A stretch of 64,000 bases of DNA from RGIG8244 sp045639325. GTDB lineage: Bacteria > Verrucomicrobiota > Lentisphaeria > Victivallales > UBA1829. A program made the position numbers and the translations under genes. The notes under the pieces were generated by a model. That model did not search any database. It was not told the origin of the DNA and saw only the letters and a program-made list of their open reading frames with translations. This document shows, in pieces, positions 34,830 through 43,329 of this stretch; the first letter of the stretch is position 1, and each line of letters begins with the position of its first letter. Where the stretch lies: NCBI GenBank assembly GCA_045639325.1, contig JAZUCU010000055.1:6423-70422 (forward strand), read 5' to 3'.

Positions 34830-35762
34830 TTATTTTTTTTCCTTCCATAAAATTTTATCGCCCCAGACGGGCAGAATGGCATTTTTTCCTGCGGCAATGA
34901 CTTGTTCCAGAGCCGCGATACCATCCTGATAAGTCCAGCGCCAGTGATTCCATTCGTGATGCAATTCCAGAAGATGAGCAATCACCGTTGTTTCCGCCTT
35001 TACCGTTTGCGTTGCAGCATCCACAACCTTGAGTCCGACAAATGGATGAACGATATGGAAATCGACGTGATCGGAAACCGGTTTGAGCTGTTCCGCACGG
35101 TGAGAATCGCCACTGTGGAAGATGACACAGGCATTTTCTCCCTTTCCGCAGACGATTTCAAACGGCATGACAAATTTCTGCAGACTGGGGTTGTGATCGG
35201 ATTCATGAGCGTAAATGGTCAGATTTTCAAACTCAATCTTGCGGAACGGCTCTTTGGAATATCCGCCCAATGAGGGGAAGAAATTGCTGTAAATCATTTT
35301 CTTTTCTTTTAACATGGCTTGCAGCAGCTTGAGGGTATAATGATCCCGGTGGTTGTGTGTGACCATGACAAATTCAAGATACGGAACCAATTCTTCACTG
35401 CGGCGATGGTGGATGTCAATACCGAAACAGTGGTCAGATGTTTTGATGACACATCCCATATTATAAAGATACCAGATTGCGACTTCATTTTCTGCAACGG
35501 TTTCATTTTTTACACCGTTGAGGACTTTTTCAAAAGCATGATCATAAAAGTGAAACAGGGGAGAATTATGGTAGAATTCTTCCACTTTTTCCGAATCGAG
35601 GGAGCATCCGGGCAGATAGAAAGATTCATAGACAGAAGGTGTGACGTCATTCACATATTTCTGTATGATTTCCATAGAACTCAAACGTTTCTGCAAGTCA
35701 TCCGGAGCAGTTTCAAAAAAGACTTTTTCCGCATTGATCACATCAATCATAGAATTTTCCAT
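34830..35762 (-). CDS. Metallo-beta-lactamase-fold hydrolase
   Basis: A 310-residue protein with a long N-terminal part and an MBL core: IWYLYNMGCVIKTSDHCFGI, the metal motif VTHNHRDHYT near 135-144, IFHSGDSHRAE near 214-224 and FHIVHPFVG. It contains the HxHxDH ligands although the first segment reads THNHRDH. RNA, lactone or phosphodiester substrates are all possible; I cannot assign one. AAGGTG lies 5-6 nt before the ATG. It is the first gene of a two-gene unit with the thioesterase and has a promoter with a symmetric 9-9-9 inverted repeat over the -10 box. Confidence 0.8.
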   Translation of the reverse strand: MENSMIDVINAEKVFFETAPDDLQKRLSSMEIIQKYVNDVTPSVYESFYLPGCSLDSEKVEEFYHNSPLFHFYDHAFEKVLNGVKNETVAENEVAIWYLYNMGCVIKTSDHCFGIDIHHRRSEELVPYLEFVMVTHNHRDHYTLKLLQAMLKEKKMIYSNFFPSLGGYSKEPFRKIEFENLTIYAHESDHNPSLQKFVMPFEIVCGKGENACVIFHSGDSHRAEQLKPVSDHVDFHIVHPFVGLKVVDAATQTVKAETTVIAHLLELHHEWNHWRWTYQDGIAALEQVIAAGKNAILPVWGDKILWKEKK

Positions 35763-35772
35763 AAATCACCTT

Positions 35773-35799
35773 TATTGTGTTTCAAGATACAACACAATA
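35773..35799. promoter_or_regulatory. 27-bp symmetric operator candidate before the MBL gene
   Basis: TATTGTGTT at 35773-35781 and AACACAATA at 35791-35799 are perfect 9-bp inverted arms around a 9-nt spacer. The repeat covers the -10 box (35796-35801) and ends 11 bp before the MBL start codon. Arms and spacing suit a dimeric transcription factor that represses. Confidence 0.62.
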
Positions 35800-35823
35800 T
35801 ACTTTGAATTTTAAAAAATGCAA
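35796..35823 (-). promoter_or_regulatory. Promoter of the MBL-thioesterase unit
   Basis: On the minus strand TTGCAT (35818-35823) and TATATT (35796-35801) are separated by 16 bp, the same arrangement as the tRNA promoter 160 bp away. Confidence 0.6.
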
Positions 35824-35865
35824 CAGGGAATGTTTACAGGAGGGGGAAAAAAGGGCAAAAAAAAT

Positions 35866-35941
35866 TGGTGGCTAGTGCCGGGCTCGAACCAGCGACCTGT
35901 GGATTATGATTCCAATGCTCTACCAACTGAGCTAACTAGCC
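35866..35941 (-). tRNA. tRNA-Met (CAT anticodon), elongator type
   Basis: On the minus strand the 76 bases fold as a cloverleaf. Acceptor GGCTAGT pairs with ACTAGCC and the CCA end is encoded. The D arm is GCTC...GAGC; the anticodon stem TGGA/TCCA has the 7-nt loop ATCATAA with CAT at the centre; the T arm is GCTGG/CCGGC with loop TTCGAGC. Normal G1-C72 pairing excludes the initiator. A CAT anticodon can also be tRNA-Ile2, whose C34 is modified by TilS; the identity elements cannot be settled by eye, though the acceptor favours Met. Confidence 0.9.
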
Positions 35942-35955
35942 ATCAAATTAATATT

Positions 35956-35983
35956 AATATACACCCTTTTTTTGAAAATGCAA
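35956..35983 (-). promoter_or_regulatory. Promoter of the tRNA gene
   Basis: TTGCAT (35978-35983) and TATATT (35956-35961) on the minus strand, 16 bp apart, with the tRNA 5' end 15 bp downstream of the -10 box. Confidence 0.65.
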
Positions 35984-36001
35984 GCAGAAAGTTGAAAATA
36001 T

Positions 36002-37603
36002 TTACGAATTTTTAAATTTATGTTTGATGAACAACAGAACTGCCAGCATGATTGCTACCTGTATCGGGAACACAATAAACCAGTTACAGATAATTCCCGC
36101 AAGCAGGAACCCGATAAAGGAAATTCCCGCAACAACGCAAACATAAGGCAACTGAGTCGATACATGGGTGATATGATCACATTGTGCACCCGCAGAAGAC
36201 ATAACAGTCGTATCCGAAATGGGGGAACAGTGGTCACCGCAGACTGCCCCGGCAAGACATGCAGACATGCCGATGAAGAGCAGCGGGCTTTCCGCCGGGA
36301 AAATGCTGCAGACAATCGGAATGAGAATCCCGAATGTGCCCCAGGAGGTTCCGGTGGAAAATGCCAGTACACAGGCAACAATAAAGATTACTGCCGGGAG
36401 GAATTGTGCCAGTCCGGGTGCAGAATTGCTGATCAGATGAGCAATAAATTCTTTACATTCCAATGCGGAAGTAATGTTTTTCAGCCCGGTTGCCATTGTC
36501 AGAATCAGAATGGCAGGTACCATGGCATTGAAGCCGCTTACAATGCTCTGTGAGACATCGGTCAGCTTAACTGCGCCGCGGCAGAGCAGATAAAGTGCAG
36601 AAATCAGGACAGCAATCACTGCGCCCCAGGACAATGCAACAGAGGCATCGGTATCGCCGAATGCCGTGATGAAATTCTTGCCGTCAAGAATACCGCCGAC
36701 ATAGAGCAATGCAAATACGCAAATCAGAATCAGCAATCCAATGGGAACCATCATATCAATCACGCGGCTGTTCGGACGGTCTTCTGTCTGCAGAGTTCCA
36801 GCGACTTGTTTACCGCTGAAGATATCGCCGTTTTCCAAAGCATTGCGTTCATGTTTTGCCATTGGGCCGAAGTCGATATTCAAAGCTGTAATCAGAATAA
36901 TAAAGATCAGAGTCAGCCAGGAATAGAAGTTATAAGGTATTGCCATGATAAACATTTGCAAACCGGTATATTTTGTACCTTCGGCGTATTGGGAAACGGC
37001 GGCAGCCCAGGAAGAAATCGGGGCAATCATACAAATCGGCGCAGCTGTGGCGTCGATAATGTAAGCCAGTTTTGCACGGGAAACCAGTTTTTTATCGGTG
37101 ACAGGCTTCATCACGCTGCCGACGGTCAGACAGTTGAAATAGTCGTCAACAAAGATCAGAACACCGAGGAAGAATGTGGCAAAGATCGTACCTTTCCGGC
37201 TTTTGATCCGGTTCTGTGCCCATCTGCCGAACGCTGCAGCACCGCCGCTCTTGTTCATCAAACTTACGATGATCCCGAGGAGAACAAGGAAAATCAGAAC
37301 ACCGGCGATATCCTGAACGGCTTTGATCAATCCGGTTTTGATGATCACGTCAACGATTTTGAAGGGGGAGAATGCGGCAGAGAAACATCCGCCCAGCACA
37401 ATACCGGCAAAAAGAGAGAAATAAACTTCTTTCGTCAGCAATGCCAATACAATGGCAAGCAGAGGCGGGAGCAATGCCCAGAATGTGCCTTTGAAAGGAT
37501 TGACAGCCTGCACTGCTTTAGCGGCTTCTGCGCCTGCTTCTCCGGCGGAAAGCATAACGGCTGCCAGAGTCAGGATTCCGAAAATACAGAATAATTTTTT
37601 CAT
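36002..37603 (-). CDS. NhaC-family Na+/H+ antiporter
   Basis: A 533-residue polytopic membrane protein starting with a signal-like segment (MKKLFCIFGILTLAAVMLSA) and then about 11-12 membrane helices. GILVPIV-type and GDHCSPISDTTVMSSAGAQC segments are typical of NhaC/MleN transporters, which exchange Na+ (or malate and lactate in MleN) for H+. It lies 34 bp after the Gfo/Idh/MocA gene on the same strand; AAAGG precedes the ATG by about 9 nt. The cleavable N-terminal extension is unusual compared with classical NhaC proteins and may reorient the first helix. Substrate is likely Na+ or an organic acid with Na+. Confidence 0.87.
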   Translation of the reverse strand: MKKLFCIFGILTLAAVMLSAGEAGAEAAKAVQAVNPFKGTFWALLPPLLAIVLALLTKEVYFSLFAGIVLGGCFSAAFSPFKIVDVIIKTGLIKAVQDIAGVLIFLVLLGIIVSLMNKSGGAAAFGRWAQNRIKSRKGTIFATFFLGVLIFVDDYFNCLTVGSVMKPVTDKKLVSRAKLAYIIDATAAPICMIAPISSWAAAVSQYAEGTKYTGLQMFIMAIPYNFYSWLTLIFIILITALNIDFGPMAKHERNALENGDIFSGKQVAGTLQTEDRPNSRVIDMMVPIGLLILICVFALLYVGGILDGKNFITAFGDTDASVALSWGAVIAVLISALYLLCRGAVKLTDVSQSIVSGFNAMVPAILILTMATGLKNITSALECKEFIAHLISNSAPGLAQFLPAVIFIVACVLAFSTGTSWGTFGILIPIVCSIFPAESPLLFIGMSACLAGAVCGDHCSPISDTTVMSSAGAQCDHITHVSTQLPYVCVVAGISFIGFLLAGIICNWFIVFPIQVAIMLAVLLFIKHKFKNS

Positions 37604-37637
37604 AAAAGTTACCTTTTGATTTATGATGATTTTATAT

Positions 37638-38915
37638 TCAATTCAACTCAAAAATCTTGCCTTCGCGTCTGGAATCTTCTGCTTTGAAAGCAATGAGATG
37701 ACCTTCAAGAGTATCATCCAATCCGGTGAGAATGTATTCCGGATTATTTTCCTGAATTGCCGCAATGAAAGAGCCCATAATGCCGAAGTCGCCACCGCCA
37801 TGTCCGGAAGTAATGCCGTTATCGTTGAGAATGTTGGTATCGAAATCGGTACGTTCGCCGGTGATGAAATTGGTCAGCCAGATATGCTGTTCATCGCTGT
37901 AAATAGCACCTTTTGTACCGCAGATACGGGTCTGTCTGCCATCGTTACAGAATGCGGTCATGGTGAAACTTGCGGTGCTGCCATCGTTGAATTTCATGTT
38001 GACGACCTGATTATCCACAACGTCATTATCGCATTTGTAAACGCAACGGCCGTAAGGACCGGTCTGGAGAGCTTTCATCACGCCGCCGACGGTCAGATCG
38101 CTGGTGATAACGTCCACCGGCCAATGGAAGAGACCTTTCAATGCTCTTTCGCGGATATAGAAATTGATCGCAGAGTAAGGACAGAGGGATTCGACCGCAA
38201 CGGGGCAGTCAAGACAGCGGTCAGCGGCACCTTCGGGCTGATTTTTTTCGGAGAAATGATAAAGGGAGCCGAAAGACTGAACCTGATCACAAGGCTTATC
38301 CATCACATAACGGATCCAGTCCATATCGTGACAGGATTTTGCCAGGAGCATGAAACTGGATTCTTTTTCATTGCGCCAGTTACCGCGTACAAAAGAGTGT
38401 GCCTGATGCCAGTGTGCAACGCCTTCCAGACGCTGAATGGTAACGATATCGCCGATCGCACCGGACTTGATCAATTCTTTGATTTTTCTGGTACATGCAG
38501 TATAGCGGAGAACGTGGCAGACGGCGAAATAGACATTGGCTTTTCTCACGGCATCGACAATTCTGCGACAGGCTTCTTCGGTAGGAGCCATGGGTTTTTC
38601 CAGCAGGATGTGATAGCCCAGTTCTGCGCTGCGGATTGCGGGAATTTCGTGCATGGCATCCTGCATACAAATCAGAACGGCGTCAGCGAATTTGGGTAGA
38701 GCGAGAGCTTCATCCCAGCTGCGGAAGCGGTATTCTTCGGGAATATTGTGTTCATCGCCCATTTTATTGCGGTGATAATCTCTGGGTTCGGCGATGGCGA
38801 CAATTTTCACTTTATCGGGAAATTGTTTGACGTAATTGGCATACGCATTTCCGCGTGAACCGCAACCGAGAATAATAATTTTCACCTGATTATCAGCAGC
38901 TGTATTTTCGCTCAT
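37638..38915 (-). CDS. Gfo/Idh/MocA-family NAD(P)-dependent sugar oxidoreductase
   Basis: A 425-residue two-domain oxidoreductase. The Rossmann motif ILGCGSRGNAYANY is near residues 14-27, the family EKPMAPT motif near 115-121, and the second domain has a Cys-rich insert (DRCLDCPVAVESLCPYS) that could bind a metal. Such enzymes oxidise or reduce sugars, inositols and their derivatives in the cytoplasm. The ATG at 38915 has CAGGAGA about 10 nt upstream; the frame runs 32 codons further with no ribosome site. It is the first gene of a unit with the NhaC antiporter. Confidence 0.88.
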   Translation of the reverse strand: MSENTAADNQVKIIILGCGSRGNAYANYVKQFPDKVKIVAIAEPRDYHRNKMGDEHNIPEEYRFRSWDEALALPKFADAVLICMQDAMHEIPAIRSAELGYHILLEKPMAPTEEACRRIVDAVRKANVYFAVCHVLRYTACTRKIKELIKSGAIGDIVTIQRLEGVAHWHQAHSFVRGNWRNEKESSFMLLAKSCHDMDWIRYVMDKPCDQVQSFGSLYHFSEKNQPEGAADRCLDCPVAVESLCPYSAINFYIRERALKGLFHWPVDVITSDLTVGGVMKALQTGPYGRCVYKCDNDVVDNQVVNMKFNDGSTASFTMTAFCNDGRQTRICGTKGAIYSDEQHIWLTNFITGERTDFDTNILNDNGITSGHGGGDFGIMGSFIAAIQENNPEYILTGLDDTLEGHLIAFKAEDSRREGKIFELN

Positions 38916-38955
38916 AACATGTTTCTCCTGGATTAACAATAGTTGTACATATTCT

Positions 38956-38984
38956 AATATACCACAGCAAGTTGAAAAAATCAA
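38956..38984 (-). promoter_or_regulatory. Promoter of the Gfo/Idh/MocA-NhaC unit
   Basis: TTGATT (38979-38984) and TATATT (38956-38961) on the minus strand, 17 bp apart. A 5-bp inverted repeat GTTGA/TCAAC with a 5-nt spacer (38971-38985) overlaps the -35 box and may be a regulator site. Confidence 0.6.
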
Positions 38985-39058
38985 CGTGGTAAAAATATTT
39001 ATTAAAAACAAAATATTACAAATAGGAGAAAATAGTGCAGGTTAATGTTGAAATGATG

Positions 39059-39086
39059 TTGCTTTTTCTGAAAAATGTGCTATAAT
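39059..39086 (+). promoter_or_regulatory. Promoter of the pseudopilin-GH unit
   Basis: TTGCTT (39059-39064) and TATAAT (39081-39086), 16 bp apart, with an extended -10 TGTGC just before. The whole block closely matches the block before the broken pseudopilin at 63806-63833 (same boxes, same spacing, nearly the same spacer). Confidence 0.75.
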
Positions 39087-39138
39087 TAATAGTAGTTCGT
39101 ATATTTTTACAAAATAAATAACAAGGATTGTTTCAACA

Positions 39139-39876
39139 ATGAAAAAGTCACCATTCACACTCATCGAATTGCTGGTTGTGATAGCCATCATCGCTATCCT
39201 GGCATCCATGCTGCTGCCTGCACTGGGCAAAGTCAAGGATACCGCAAACGTCGCTAAATGCCAATCCAATCTCAAACAGATCGGCGTTTATGTCATGCAG
39301 TATGCCAACTCCAATAATGATTGGGGACCGGTCATGATGTCAGGTTCCACTTTTGACAGCGGCAGTCGGCCTGCCGGGGACTTCGGTTATGTGTATCAGA
39401 ATGTTGCACTGGACTTCATGGTAAGTTCCGATGCGATTCCGCAGCAGTCATTGGGATCTCTTTTCATGTGCCCGGCAACGATTCCGGATGCGAACACTGG
39501 CAGAGCCGCAGCGGCATATCTTTCCAACAATGGCGGTTTGAAATCTGCTGCGATCAATGCAAGAAAATACGGTACCGGTTATATCCGTACCTCCATCTTT
39601 TACCGTAACTTCAATGCCGGGCAGTCTCTGGGCGACAGTTTGTCCGGTCGGGCACTTTCCAGTATGACGGTTCTGCGTCTCAGCAAGATTATGGAAGGCT
39701 GTTACGTTTCTTCCCGCAGACCCAGTGCAATCACATTGGCAGGGGATGCGTATGAAACAAGAACCAGTCACGTAAAACTGGCAAATGCATTGTACTGTGA
39801 CGGTTCTGTTATGGCACGTCTTTACAAGGAACTTCCTGCCAATCTTATTGGACTTCACAATTACAACAAGAAATAA
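39139..39876 (+). CDS. Pseudopilin paired with the secreted GH-like gene downstream
   Basis: A 245-residue protein starting MKKSP then FTLIELLVVIAIIAILASM, continuing LPALGKVKDTANVAKCQSNLKQIGVYVMQYANSNNDW. Mature position 5 is Glu. The residue before cleavage is Pro, which is not accepted by classical prepilin peptidases. The C-terminus has LANALYCDGSVMARL, a variant of the DG motif without the usual following His. A ribosome site AAGGA lies 11-12 nt before the ATG. The gene is 29 bp upstream of a large secreted protein in the same direction, so they share a transcript. Confidence 0.86.
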   Translation: MKKSPFTLIELLVVIAIIAILASMLLPALGKVKDTANVAKCQSNLKQIGVYVMQYANSNNDWGPVMMSGSTFDSGSRPAGDFGYVYQNVALDFMVSSDAIPQQSLGSLFMCPATIPDANTGRAAAAYLSNNGGLKSAAINARKYGTGYIRTSIFYRNFNAGQSLGDSLSGRALSSMTVLRLSKIMEGCYVSSRRPSAITLAGDAYETRTSHVKLANALYCDGSVMARLYKELPANLIGLHNYNKK

Positions 39877-39905
39877 TCACTGTTTTTCTGAAAGGTATAC
39901 CTGTC

Positions 39906-42347
39906 ATGTTTCATAAATGGATTTCTACGGGGTGTCTTTGTGTCTTTACTCTGACATCTCTGCATGCGGAAAAAGTAATCTATCATGATGATTTTGAAAC
40001 AAATAAAGCAATGCGTGTCATGCCGAAAAGTTTCAACCAGCCTTATGATATCAATTACTGGGATTTCAAAAAAGAAGCCAATGGCAACACGTTTTACCGT
40101 GTGGATGTCAAGGCACTTCATGCCGCTTATATTCTGATTGCTCCCCGTGCAAACAAGATTGTCAAAGCCGCCTGGGGCAGTTCCAATCAAAAAGACGGGA
40201 AAGGCTCATCCGGTCATTTCCATTTCAATTCCCTGGGGATCAAAGTGGAAGACGGGAAAGGTTATCTTGTGACGGTGAAAATGCGCGGAGACAAGACTTG
40301 TACTCCGAAAACAGCGAGTGCTGTCCGCGTTGAATTGAGTTGGGATTCACCCAACGGCAAACAATACGGCATGACTGTCGGCGGAGCCTCTGCTCATCTT
40401 TCGGAAGATACAAAAGGAAAATGGATCACATTGAAAATGGAATTGTCGGAATTTCTGGAAGCACATATTGCTGCCGGTAATGGAGACAAAAATCTTCAAA
40501 TTTCCAACATTGCTGTAGGGACATTTGTCGGCGGAGCGAAAAAGCAGGTCGTTTACGAAGTCGATGATGTGAAAATCACGGAACTTGATGCAAAAGAACT
40601 TGCTGCATACCGTCATGCAAACCGGGATAAAACACTGGATGGTTTCAAATTTTCCAAACAGACCAATGATGCCTCATTCCCCTGGGGTGCATACGGCGAC
40701 CCGGCGATGGGGATCCACCGTTGGTTCAAAGATCGGAAAAAAGTCTATGGTGCTGCAGAAATCAAGCAGACCATGGAAGACCGGAAGCTCATCATGCCTT
40801 ATACCATGATGGCATTGAAACAGGCTGGATTCCAGATGGTTCAGCACGGTGGCGGTCAGGTCTTCACACTCAGCCCCGCGATCGCATTGGATGGTATCCG
40901 TCAAAATCTGGATTATTTTGCTGATTACGGCATGAAATTATCTCCCTCCACTTATGTGACCTGCTATTACAGCCGTGCGACGAAAGAACAGAGTCGTGCC
41001 GCCATGAAACGTCTGGATGCAGCATTGGGGAAACATCCTGCCCTTCTTTCTTATCATCTGGTGGATGAACCGGAAGGCGCGATGATGAAAGATTATCTCT
41101 GGGGCAAAACGGAACTGGAGAAACTGAACAAAAATATTTCCATTACCGCCTGCTGCAATTCAATCGGTTCCATCCGTGCATTGTCCGGCAGAGTTCCGCT
41201 GATCACCATTGACTATTATCCGATTTATCACGGACGGGATAACAAAGGTGCCTGGGCGGTTGTTGAAGCCGTGAAATATGCGAAAAAGTGGGGCGCAAAA
41301 CGGATCTGGTTGCTGCCGCAGGTTTTCGGCGGTCCCTCCTGGAGTGTGCCTTATCTTCCTGAATTCTACATTCAGTATTTCGGCGGTCTTGCGGAAGGTG
41401 CGACCGGTTTCTATGCTTATGCTTTGAACCATCGCGGACGCTGGACGACCAATGCCAATAATGAAATCGGCAACTTCTTCGATACCTTCGGCAATCTGAC
41501 GGAACTGGGGAAGGCAAAGAGTGCTCTTGCGCCTCTCTTTATCTCTGTCGGTGAACTTTTTGTGGATGCGGAACGGAAAGCCGATGATGCTGTCATTGCT
41601 TCCAACAATGCAAAATTCCTGAGCAAAGTCGGCAAGGAATATGATCGGATCGGCAGAGTTGTCCGCCAAGTGCCCGGCAGCAAACACCGTCTGATGGTTG
41701 TCTGGAACAATGACATTGAAAAAGTACAGAAAACCGATATCCGGCTGAAAGAATTTGCGGCATCGGAAAAAATTATGGATCTGGAAACATTCCGCATGAC
41801 CGGCAATAAAGTTTCCATGACACTCAAACCCGGTATGGGCCGTATTTATGCCATCGGCACATCCGCTGAATTGAACCGGCTCAAAACGCTGATTTTGCAG
41901 AAACGGATTGCGTTCTATGATAGCATCATCAAATGTCAGGTTCGTGAAGCCGTGAAGAAAGGCTTTGATCCTGCAAAAGTCAATGCTGCTCTTGCCAAAC
42001 GGGATGCCGCTATCAAGAGTGGTAAACTTTTGGATGCCTGCAAGATGAGCCGTGTAATCAAAGAATCCTTCAATGCAGAAATGGAAAAAGATCCGGTTAT
42101 CGGCAAGACAACGAAAGTGTTGAATGAGATGCAGCCTGTATTGATTCGTATTGAAGCGAAATTGCAGGCGTGGAAATATCCGGTCAAAGACGCCGGAAAA
42201 CTGGCATTGCTCAACGAATTCCGCAAACTTGCCCAAGATTACATGGTATTCCGCTTGGAAGTGGAAAGCAAAGGTTATGCGCAGGCAGCGGAAAAATTCG
42301 AAGCCTTCAAGAAAGATTTCCTGGCATTTGAACAGAAGATCAAGTAA
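39906..42347 (+). CDS. Secreted glycoside-hydrolase-like protein with N-terminal carbohydrate-binding region
   Basis: An 813-residue protein with a signal peptide (MFHKWISTGCLCVFTLTSLH). Residues 25-230 look like a beta-sandwich (YHDDFETNKAM, YLVTVKMRGDK, VVYEVDDVKI). Residues about 280-540 look like a TIM barrel with MKLSPSTYVTCYYSR, LLSYHLVDEPEG near 379-390 (a VDEPEG acid typical of GH-like barrels such as DUF4091/DUF4434 relatives), LITIDYYPIY and IWLLPQVFGG. The last 150 residues are helical and Lys-rich. No numbered GH family can be given. Glycan cleavage outside the cytoplasm is the likely role, with the adjacent pseudopilin. Confidence 0.72.
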   Translation: MFHKWISTGCLCVFTLTSLHAEKVIYHDDFETNKAMRVMPKSFNQPYDINYWDFKKEANGNTFYRVDVKALHAAYILIAPRANKIVKAAWGSSNQKDGKGSSGHFHFNSLGIKVEDGKGYLVTVKMRGDKTCTPKTASAVRVELSWDSPNGKQYGMTVGGASAHLSEDTKGKWITLKMELSEFLEAHIAAGNGDKNLQISNIAVGTFVGGAKKQVVYEVDDVKITELDAKELAAYRHANRDKTLDGFKFSKQTNDASFPWGAYGDPAMGIHRWFKDRKKVYGAAEIKQTMEDRKLIMPYTMMALKQAGFQMVQHGGGQVFTLSPAIALDGIRQNLDYFADYGMKLSPSTYVTCYYSRATKEQSRAAMKRLDAALGKHPALLSYHLVDEPEGAMMKDYLWGKTELEKLNKNISITACCNSIGSIRALSGRVPLITIDYYPIYHGRDNKGAWAVVEAVKYAKKWGAKRIWLLPQVFGGPSWSVPYLPEFYIQYFGGLAEGATGFYAYALNHRGRWTTNANNEIGNFFDTFGNLTELGKAKSALAPLFISVGELFVDAERKADDAVIASNNAKFLSKVGKEYDRIGRVVRQVPGSKHRLMVVWNNDIEKVQKTDIRLKEFAASEKIMDLETFRMTGNKVSMTLKPGMGRIYAIGTSAELNRLKTLILQKRIAFYDSIIKCQVREAVKKGFDPAKVNAALAKRDAAIKSGKLLDACKMSRVIKESFNAEMEKDPVIGKTTKVLNEMQPVLIRIEAKLQAWKYPVKDAGKLALLNEFRKLAQDYMVFRLEVESKGYAQAAEKFEAFKKDFLAFEQKIK

Positions 42348-42361
42348 GCCCGATTTTTATT

Positions 42362-42410
42362 AAAAAAGCCCGTCAGTTGCAGTGAAAGATTGCAATTTGC
42401 GGGCTTTTTA
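42362..42410. terminator. Bidirectional rho-independent terminator
   Basis: AAAAAGCCCG at 42363-42372 pairs with CGGGCTTTTT at 42400-42409, with an inner TTGCA/TGCAA stem and flanking A and T runs. It separates the convergent GH-like and DMT transporter genes. Confidence 0.88.
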
Positions 42411-42413
42411 CAT

Positions 42414-43301
42414 TTACAGCAGGAAAAAGATACCTGTAACTGTAAGAATCAATCCGGCAAGTTCCACCGGAGTAAATTTCTGATGTCGGAAAAATCTGCA
42501 ATAGAGTGCAAAGAGTACAATGGAGCAATTCAACGCAGCGGGATAAGCCAATCCGGAGAGATTGATCTTATTCAAGGCATCGATTCCCATGAAAAACAAT
42601 ACTTCGCCGCCGACTGCTGCAATGGCATAACTCAGAGAGAAACGGATGTGTTTTTTCTTCGGAAATTCCCGGTATTTGATACAGGGCACTATCCACAGAA
42701 ACATGGGCAGTTGAAGCATGATGACACGCCATTCCATGGCTGCCGGAGCAATTCCGCTGATTTTACTCGGAATCAACGTCAAAGTCTGCTGCAGACCGGT
42801 CATGGCAAAAGCAAGCAGGGAGTAAAGAATAAATTTTTTTCTTGATTTGGGAACGGCTGCCGGATCGGTATTTTCTTCTTCCTTTTTCCCGACACCCCAG
42901 CATACGATCCCGGCAATCAGCAGAATGATGCCGATGATCGCAAGAGTGGAAAGTCGTTCTCCATAAAAGATCAACATAGCCAGCAGCGGGCAGAACATGG
43001 CGGACTGCATGATACACCATGCGCCCCCTGCTTTTCCGTACATCATGGCTTTTTTGATGAACAGAAGAACGGGGAAGAAGCACAAACCGGAAGGCAGAAT
43101 CCATATCGCCACTTTCCAGAATTCCATCATACTCACAGCAGGCGGACGGAGGAGGATAAACTGGAAAATATTCACCAGTATTCCGGCACCGAACATATAG
43201 GCGCCAGTGGAACGCTTGTCTTCGGGGAGTTGTTCATAGCAGATTCCGACGATGCACCAGAAGATACCGGCACCGAGCAAAATAAGTAATCCTGTCAACA
43301 T
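42414..43301 (-). CDS. DMT-superfamily (EamA/RhaT-like) membrane transporter
   Basis: A 295-residue protein with about ten membrane helices in two similar halves, starting MLTGLLILLGAGIFWCIVGI. GIILLIAGIVCWGVG and ILTVTGIFFLL end the two halves, as in drug/metabolite and sugar transporters. A basic cytoplasmic loop (KKEEENTDPAAVPKSRKK) separates the halves. The start at 43301 has AGGAAA about 10 nt upstream; 24 codons earlier the frame is open but overlaps the upstream SDR gene. Paired with the SDR gene (28 bp gap), it may import or export the SDR substrate, perhaps a sugar acid. Confidence 0.75.
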   Translation of the reverse strand: MLTGLLILLGAGIFWCIVGICYEQLPEDKRSTGAYMFGAGILVNIFQFILLRPPAVSMMEFWKVAIWILPSGLCFFPVLLFIKKAMMYGKAGGAWCIMQSAMFCPLLAMLIFYGERLSTLAIIGIILLIAGIVCWGVGKKEEENTDPAAVPKSRKKFILYSLLAFAMTGLQQTLTLIPSKISGIAPAAMEWRVIMLQLPMFLWIVPCIKYREFPKKKHIRFSLSYAIAAVGGEVLFFMGIDALNKINLSGLAYPAALNCSIVLFALYCRFFRHQKFTPVELAGLILTVTGIFFLL

Positions 43302-43329
43302 GTTATGTATTTCCTGTATTAAATTGAAC

